NCBI GenBank assembly: GCA_016207365.1 | Contig: JACQPU010000213.1 | Span: forward strand, 1 to 7,982 | Direction: 5' to 3' | Source: Ignavibacteriales bacterium | GTDB lineage: Bacteria > Bacteroidota > Ignavibacteria > UBA10030 | Length of the DNA stretch: 7,982 nucleotides | In this document: one piece after another, positions 5,328 to 7,982 of the stretch | How positions within the stretch are numbered: position 1 is the first letter of the stretch | Layout of the letters: each line of letters opens with the position of its first letter | Translations under genes and position numbers: made by a program | The notes under the pieces: generated by a model | Told to the model about the DNA's origin: nothing | Databases searched by the model: none | What the model saw: only the letters and a program-made list of their open reading frames with translations

Positions 5328-5657
5328 TCAGGAATCATAGTATTTCGTCAGCTGCGAACCAAGATACTTGATTACTGCAGCCACTACGCCGATGTCATCG
5401 AGGAAACCCACCACCGGGGTAAAATCCGGTATCGAATCGAGGGGAATGATGAAGTACAGAAGAGCGGCGACAACAATGGACTTCCGGGCCCAGTGCACTT
5501 CCGGATCTGTCATGTAACGAAACAGCGCAATCAGATGGTTCGCAAATCTGATGTTCTTCCCCACGCGCCTGAGTTTCTCCTCAAACCGGTCGGCTACATA
5601 CTCAGCTTCCCTTCGATACCGTTCTTCTGTGCTTAACGGGATATCGTAGCTCATCAT
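5328..5657 (-). CDS. YkvA/DUF1232 family small membrane protein
   Basis: This 109-residue protein carries the DUF1232 (YkvA) core at about 61-98: ALLYFIIPLDSIPDFTPVVG then FLDDIGVVAAVIKYL, the conserved Pro-Asp-x-Ile-Pro-Asp and Leu-Asp-Asp pattern. A charged N-terminal helix (about 10-35) precedes it. Two hydrophobic segments (61-72 and 81-99) suggest a membrane-associated hairpin; the function of the family is unknown. There are two adjacent ATGs. The first (5657) overlaps the purM TGA as ATGA, and the second (5654) has better spacing from GAGGAG (complement of 5662-5667). It is therefore translationally coupled to purM, although no metabolic link is known. Convergent with the YbjQ operon; the 71-bp gap holds no convincing terminator. 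Confidence 0.88.
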   Translation of the reverse strand: MMSYDIPLSTEERYRREAEYVADRFEEKLRRVGKNIRFANHLIALFRYMTDPEVHWARKSIVVAALLYFIIPLDSIPDFTPVVGFLDDIGVVAAVIKYLGSQLTKYYDS

Positions 5658-6700
5658 CTGACTCCTCTTTTGCGTTCAAATTCCTTCACCACCTCACCCA
5701 TGACCACCGGTTGTTCGTTCCTGCGTCTGAGCGCGCTCACGACTTTACCTGCTTTCTTTGCATCAATAATCAGCACAAGTCCGATGCCCAGATTAAACGT
5801 CCGCCTCATGTCCTCTTCCGGAACGCCGCCCGTCGTTTGAATCAGCCGGAACAGCGCGGGCCGCTCCCACGCGTGCCAGTCGATTCTGATCCCAAGACCC
5901 CTGGGAATGACGCGCATCGTGTTTCCCCGGATACCGCCCCCGGTGATATGAGAAATTGCATGCACGGCATTCAGGGAAAGGAGAGGAAAAACGGATTTCA
6001 GGTACGATCGATGAATCCTCATGAGCGCATCTCCGAGCGTGGTACCGAGCTCCTCAAAATACTCGTTGATGGAGTATTTGTTCAACAACGCGGCCCTGGC
6101 AAGCGAATAACCATTGGTGTGGAGCCCGGTGGATGGAAGACCAACAAGAATATCGCCCGCGCGGATTTTCTTTCCTGTGAGGATCTTCGATTCTTCCACA
6201 ACGCCCACAATCGTCCCAGCCAGGTCGTACTCGCCATCGGCGTACATCCCCGGCATCTCCGCCGTTTCTCCTCCGATGAGCGAGCTCTTGTTTTCCTTGC
6301 AAGCCTTGATAAACCCCTGAATAACCTGTTCTCCGACGGACGGGTTGAGCTTGCCCGTAGCAAAGTAGTCCATGAAAAAGAGCGGCTTTGCACCGCAGGC
6401 CAGAATATCGTTCACGCAGTGGTTGACGAGATCCTGTCCGACAGTGTGATGGCGGTTCATGGCAAAAGCGACTTTCAACTTTGTGCCCACACCATCCACG
6501 CTGCTCACCAGGACCGGCCTGTGGATGTTTCCGAACGACGCCCTGAAAAGTCCCCCGAACATTCCGATGTCGGCAAGGACATGACGGGAAAACGTGGAGC
6601 GGACTCCGGTTTTGATGCGGCGGACAAGCTCTTCACCCGCATCGATGTCCACGCCGGCCTCTTTGTACGACGTGCGCACAGTCTGTTCAGACATGCTCAT
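5654..6700 (-). CDS. purM: Phosphoribosylformylglycinamidine cyclo-ligase (AIR synthetase)
   Basis: PurM makes aminoimidazole ribonucleotide from formylglycinamidine ribonucleotide and ATP, the fifth step of de novo purine synthesis, in the cytosol. At 348 residues it is full length. Recognisable blocks are SYKEAGVDIDAGEELV (11-26), the ATP-site segment SSVDGVGTKLKVA (66-78), GQDLVNHCVNDILACGAKPLFFMDY (88-112), GGETAEMPGMY (143-153), LPSTGLHTNGYSLAR (188-202), HITGGG (251-256) and TFNLGIGLVL (301-310). After HITGGG the usual L-x-E-N context reads IRGN, a mild departure. The ATG at 6700 is used; an ATG two codons in (6694) is equally possible and neither has a clear Shine-Dalgarno. No other purine genes are nearby. 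A FAH-family gene diverges from a shared upstream region, and the DUF1232 gene overlaps its 3' end. Confidence 0.97.
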   Translation of the reverse strand: MSMSEQTVRTSYKEAGVDIDAGEELVRRIKTGVRSTFSRHVLADIGMFGGLFRASFGNIHRPVLVSSVDGVGTKLKVAFAMNRHHTVGQDLVNHCVNDILACGAKPLFFMDYFATGKLNPSVGEQVIQGFIKACKENKSSLIGGETAEMPGMYADGEYDLAGTIVGVVEESKILTGKKIRAGDILVGLPSTGLHTNGYSLARAALLNKYSINEYFEELGTTLGDALMRIHRSYLKSVFPLLSLNAVHAISHITGGGIRGNTMRVIPRGLGIRIDWHAWERPALFRLIQTTGGVPEEDMRRTFNLGIGLVLIIDAKKAGKVVSALRRRNEQPVVMGEVVKEFERKRGVR

Positions 6701-6755
6701 GATGTCAAGATGGCAATAAATTCGGTTCCGTGCAAACGGGGTAGGAGTGAATTAC

Positions 6756-6790
6756 ACAATTGCGAAAATCAGCTTGCTTGATTACATTGT
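6756..6790. promoter_or_regulatory. Shared control region of purM and the FAH gene
   Basis: The genes diverge across 6701-6815. Nested inverted pairs occur: AATCA (6767-6771) with TGATT (6779-6783), inside ACAAT (6756-6760) with ATTGT (6786-6790). A possible plus-strand promoter overlaps them: TTGCGA (6760-6765), 17 bp, TACATT (6783-6788), four of six consensus bases each, about 20 bases ahead of the FAH ATG. Either could be chance; a regulator overlapping the promoter is possible. Confidence 0.35.
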
Positions 6791-6815
6791 TGTCTCATTT
6801 CTTAAGATCGGATCA

Positions 6816-7493
6816 ATGTCGACGGCTGTTCTTCGGGGCGCGAGTACGCTGCTGACTGTGTCAAAAATCATTTGTGTCGGTCGTAACTACGCGGCGCATG
6901 CTCAGGAAATGAAGGCCGACCTTCCCGAACAACCGGTTCTGTTCCTCAAACCACCCAGCGCGATCGTTCAGGATGGCGAGTCGGTCGTTCTCCCTCCCAT
7001 CTCCACCGATCTTCATCATGAGGTGGAGATGACTGTGTTGATTGGTCGAGGGGGCAGGCATATCGAAGCACGGTCAGTTCTCTCCCACGTTGCGGGGTAC
7101 GGCGTAGGCCTCGACATGACATTACGAGATGTACAGAGTGAAGCAAAGAGGAAGGGTTTGCCCTGGTCGCTTGCCAAGGGATTTGACACCTCAGCACCGC
7201 TTTCGGTCTTTGCCCCTGCGGACAGGATCCCGGATCCCCACGCGCTGGAAGTTGGGCTTCGGGTGAACGGAGCGCTGCGTCAACGCGGGAACACTTCGGC
7301 GTTCATTTTTCGCCTCGATCGTCTGATCTCATACATTTCCGACTATTTTACCCTCGAGCCGGGTGATGTGATTTTCACAGGAACACCGGAAGGTGTCTCC
7401 AGGACGGTGCCCGGCGACATCCTTGAAGCCTGGATGGGTACTCCGGGAGGGTCGCCTGCAACCACGCTCACTGTTCGGATCGAGTCGGCATGA
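6816..7493 (+). CDS. FAH-family hydrolase/isomerase, FAHD1/YcgM type (probable oxaloacetate tautomerase or acylpyruvase)
   Basis: This 225-residue fumarylacetoacetate hydrolase-fold enzyme closely follows the layout of E. coli YcgM and mammalian FAHD1: SKIICVGRNYAAHAQEM (16-32), PVLFLKPPSAI (40-50), HHEVEMTVLIG (67-77), GYGVGLDMTLRDVQ (94-107), PWSLAKGFDTSAPL (116-129) and GDVIFTGTPEGV (183-194). Glu69, Glu71 and Asp100 are the expected divalent-metal ligands and Lys121 the expected catalytic lysine. FAHD1-type enzymes are reported as acylpyruvases and oxaloacetate decarboxylases or tautomerases, with a proposed TCA-cycle metabolite-repair role. The ATG at 6816 is preferred over a GTG at 6747 because it gives the N-terminal length of YcgM; the GTG has no usable ribosome-binding site. 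It overlaps the next gene by ATGA. Confidence 0.92.
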   Translation: MSTAVLRGASTLLTVSKIICVGRNYAAHAQEMKADLPEQPVLFLKPPSAIVQDGESVVLPPISTDLHHEVEMTVLIGRGGRHIEARSVLSHVAGYGVGLDMTLRDVQSEAKRKGLPWSLAKGFDTSAPLSVFAPADRIPDPHALEVGLRVNGALRQRGNTSAFIFRLDRLISYISDYFTLEPGDVIFTGTPEGVSRTVPGDILEAWMGTPGGSPATTLTVRIESA

Positions 7494-7867
7494 CGCGAAT
7501 TGTTCAGTTTCTTAACAATTACCGCAACGCGATTCTCGCCTGGCTCCTCATTGCAGCGCTGATCATCGTGGGGATTGAGCTCGGCGTGGACAGAACCGTT
7601 CTTGGTTTTACGGTGCTGATCATCGGCCTTTTGGGAGAGGCATTCACAGCTCTCATGGCGTGGATATCGCTCGTGCCGGTCGTCGGACCTTTGATTGCCA
7701 AGGTGCTTGCCCTTCCGTTCTTCTGGCTCCTGAACGGCGTTGGGTACCTTGCTTCGGTCGTTGCCATCAAGCAGGGATTTGCCCGGGACGTCATTAATAC
7801 CCGGGTTTTGACGATCACCCTTTTGATCGGCGTCACGATAGGCTACATCCTCGGCAAACTTCTTTGA
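7490..7867 (+). CDS. Four-helix integral membrane protein of unknown family
   Basis: This 125-residue, strongly hydrophobic protein has about four membrane spans: 13-30 (AILAWLLIAALIIVGIEL), 36-59, a long segment at 61-92 with two prolines (VPVVGP, LPFF) that may be broken or re-entrant, and 104-123 (TRVLTITLLIGVTIGYILGK). A positively charged start (TR, YR) and the IKQGFAR loop are probably cytosolic. No catalytic motif is visible and I do not recognise the family. Its ATG overlaps the stop of the FAH-family gene (ATGA, 7490-7493), with no separate strong ribosome-binding site, so it is likely translated by coupling. A T8 run follows 11 bases after the stop. The frame is well supported by coherent transmembrane character; the function is unknown. 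Confidence 0.8.
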   Translation: MTRIVQFLNNYRNAILAWLLIAALIIVGIELGVDRTVLGFTVLIIGLLGEAFTALMAWISLVPVVGPLIAKVLALPFFWLLNGVGYLASVVAIKQGFARDVINTRVLTITLLIGVTIGYILGKLL

Positions 7868-7970
7868 AATTCGTTCGCTTTTTTTTGCATTTGAGCGCAC
7901 GGAGTTTTACCTTGCCGCTGCGCCTCATCTCCGGATTCTTTGACCAACGCGTTTCACCTGTGAGAAGTAC
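7868..7970 (+). other. Intergenic spacer with T8 run
   Basis: The 103 bp after the membrane-protein gene contain a run of eight Ts (7879-7886). Only a weak 4-bp stem (CAAA/TTTG, near 7854-7865) precedes it, so intrinsic termination is possible but poorly supported. TTGACC (7940-7945) resembles a -35 hexamer, but no matching -10 was found. No heat-shock CIRCE inverted repeat is present. Confidence 0.3.
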
Positions 7971-7982
7971 ATGGGCAAGATC
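7971..7982 (+). CDS. Possible start of the next gene (cut by window edge)
   Basis: An ATG at 7971 is followed by codons for Gly-Lys-Ile before the window ends. GAGAAG lies three bases upstream, a weak and closely spaced ribosome-binding site. MGKI is how many DnaK chaperones begin, but four residues cannot identify a protein and no heat-shock element is seen upstream. An open frame also runs through from upstream in another phase. Confidence 0.25.

Noticed and set aside
5711..6781. Long plus-strand open frame (356 codons) opposite purM
   Set aside because: Antisense to a certain purM across its length, low-complexity His/Arg-rich composition, and it would cross the divergent promoter region.
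6747..6815. GTG start at 6747 for the FAH-family gene
   Set aside because: It adds 23 residues not present in YcgM-type proteins, lacks a usable ribosome-binding site, and runs through the likely promoter.
7343..7900. Minus-strand open frame (185 codons) opposite the FAH end and membrane-protein gene
   Set aside because: Its extreme Arg/Asp/Lys/Glu composition is the mirror of the transmembrane codons on the other strand.
1..7982. tRNA, rRNA or riboswitch
   Set aside because: Intergenic gaps are short and none shows a cloverleaf, rRNA block or a recognisable riboswitch core, including the leader of purM.

Overview
The window reads as ordinary chromosome of a moderate-GC bacterium. A lipoprotein resembling the Bacteroidota family DUF4296, a very conserved UvrB, an ECF sigma factor paired with a two-helix membrane anti-sigma, and clear Shine-Dalgarno (SD) sites on several genes together suggest the Bacteroidota/Chlorobiota/Ignavibacteriota side of the FCB group. 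That placement is an inference. No mobile element, CRISPR array, rRNA or tRNA was found.

Layout. (1) 1-3402, minus strand: a 156-residue orphan protein with a good sigma70-type promoter, then uvrB, then comF downstream. Three sets of 7-bp tandem repeats (heptads) sit at the gene ends: at both ends of comF, just upstream of the uvrB TTG start, and at the stop of the orphan gene. (2) 3403-5256, plus strand: a small lipoprotein, then a tight ECF sigma factor / membrane anti-sigma / YbjQ-family operon (3-bp gap, then an ATGA overlap). (3) 5328-6700, minus strand: purM overlapped by a YkvA/DUF1232 small membrane protein (ATGA). (4) 6701-7867, plus strand: a divergent control region, a FAHD1/YcgM-type fumarylacetoacetate hydrolase (FAH)-fold enzyme, and a translationally coupled four-helix membrane protein of unknown family. 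(5) 7868-7982: a spacer with a T8 run and possibly the first four codons of another gene.

Most genes are housekeeping: nucleotide excision repair (uvrB), purine synthesis (purM), a phosphoribosyltransferase-fold protein (comF) and probable keto-acid metabolite repair (FAH). The less explained parts are the heptad repeats occupying translation-initiation and stop regions, the sigma/anti-sigma/YbjQ cassette, the coupled membrane protein after the FAH gene, and the orphan 156-residue protein. None of these amounts to a clearly new system from sequence alone.
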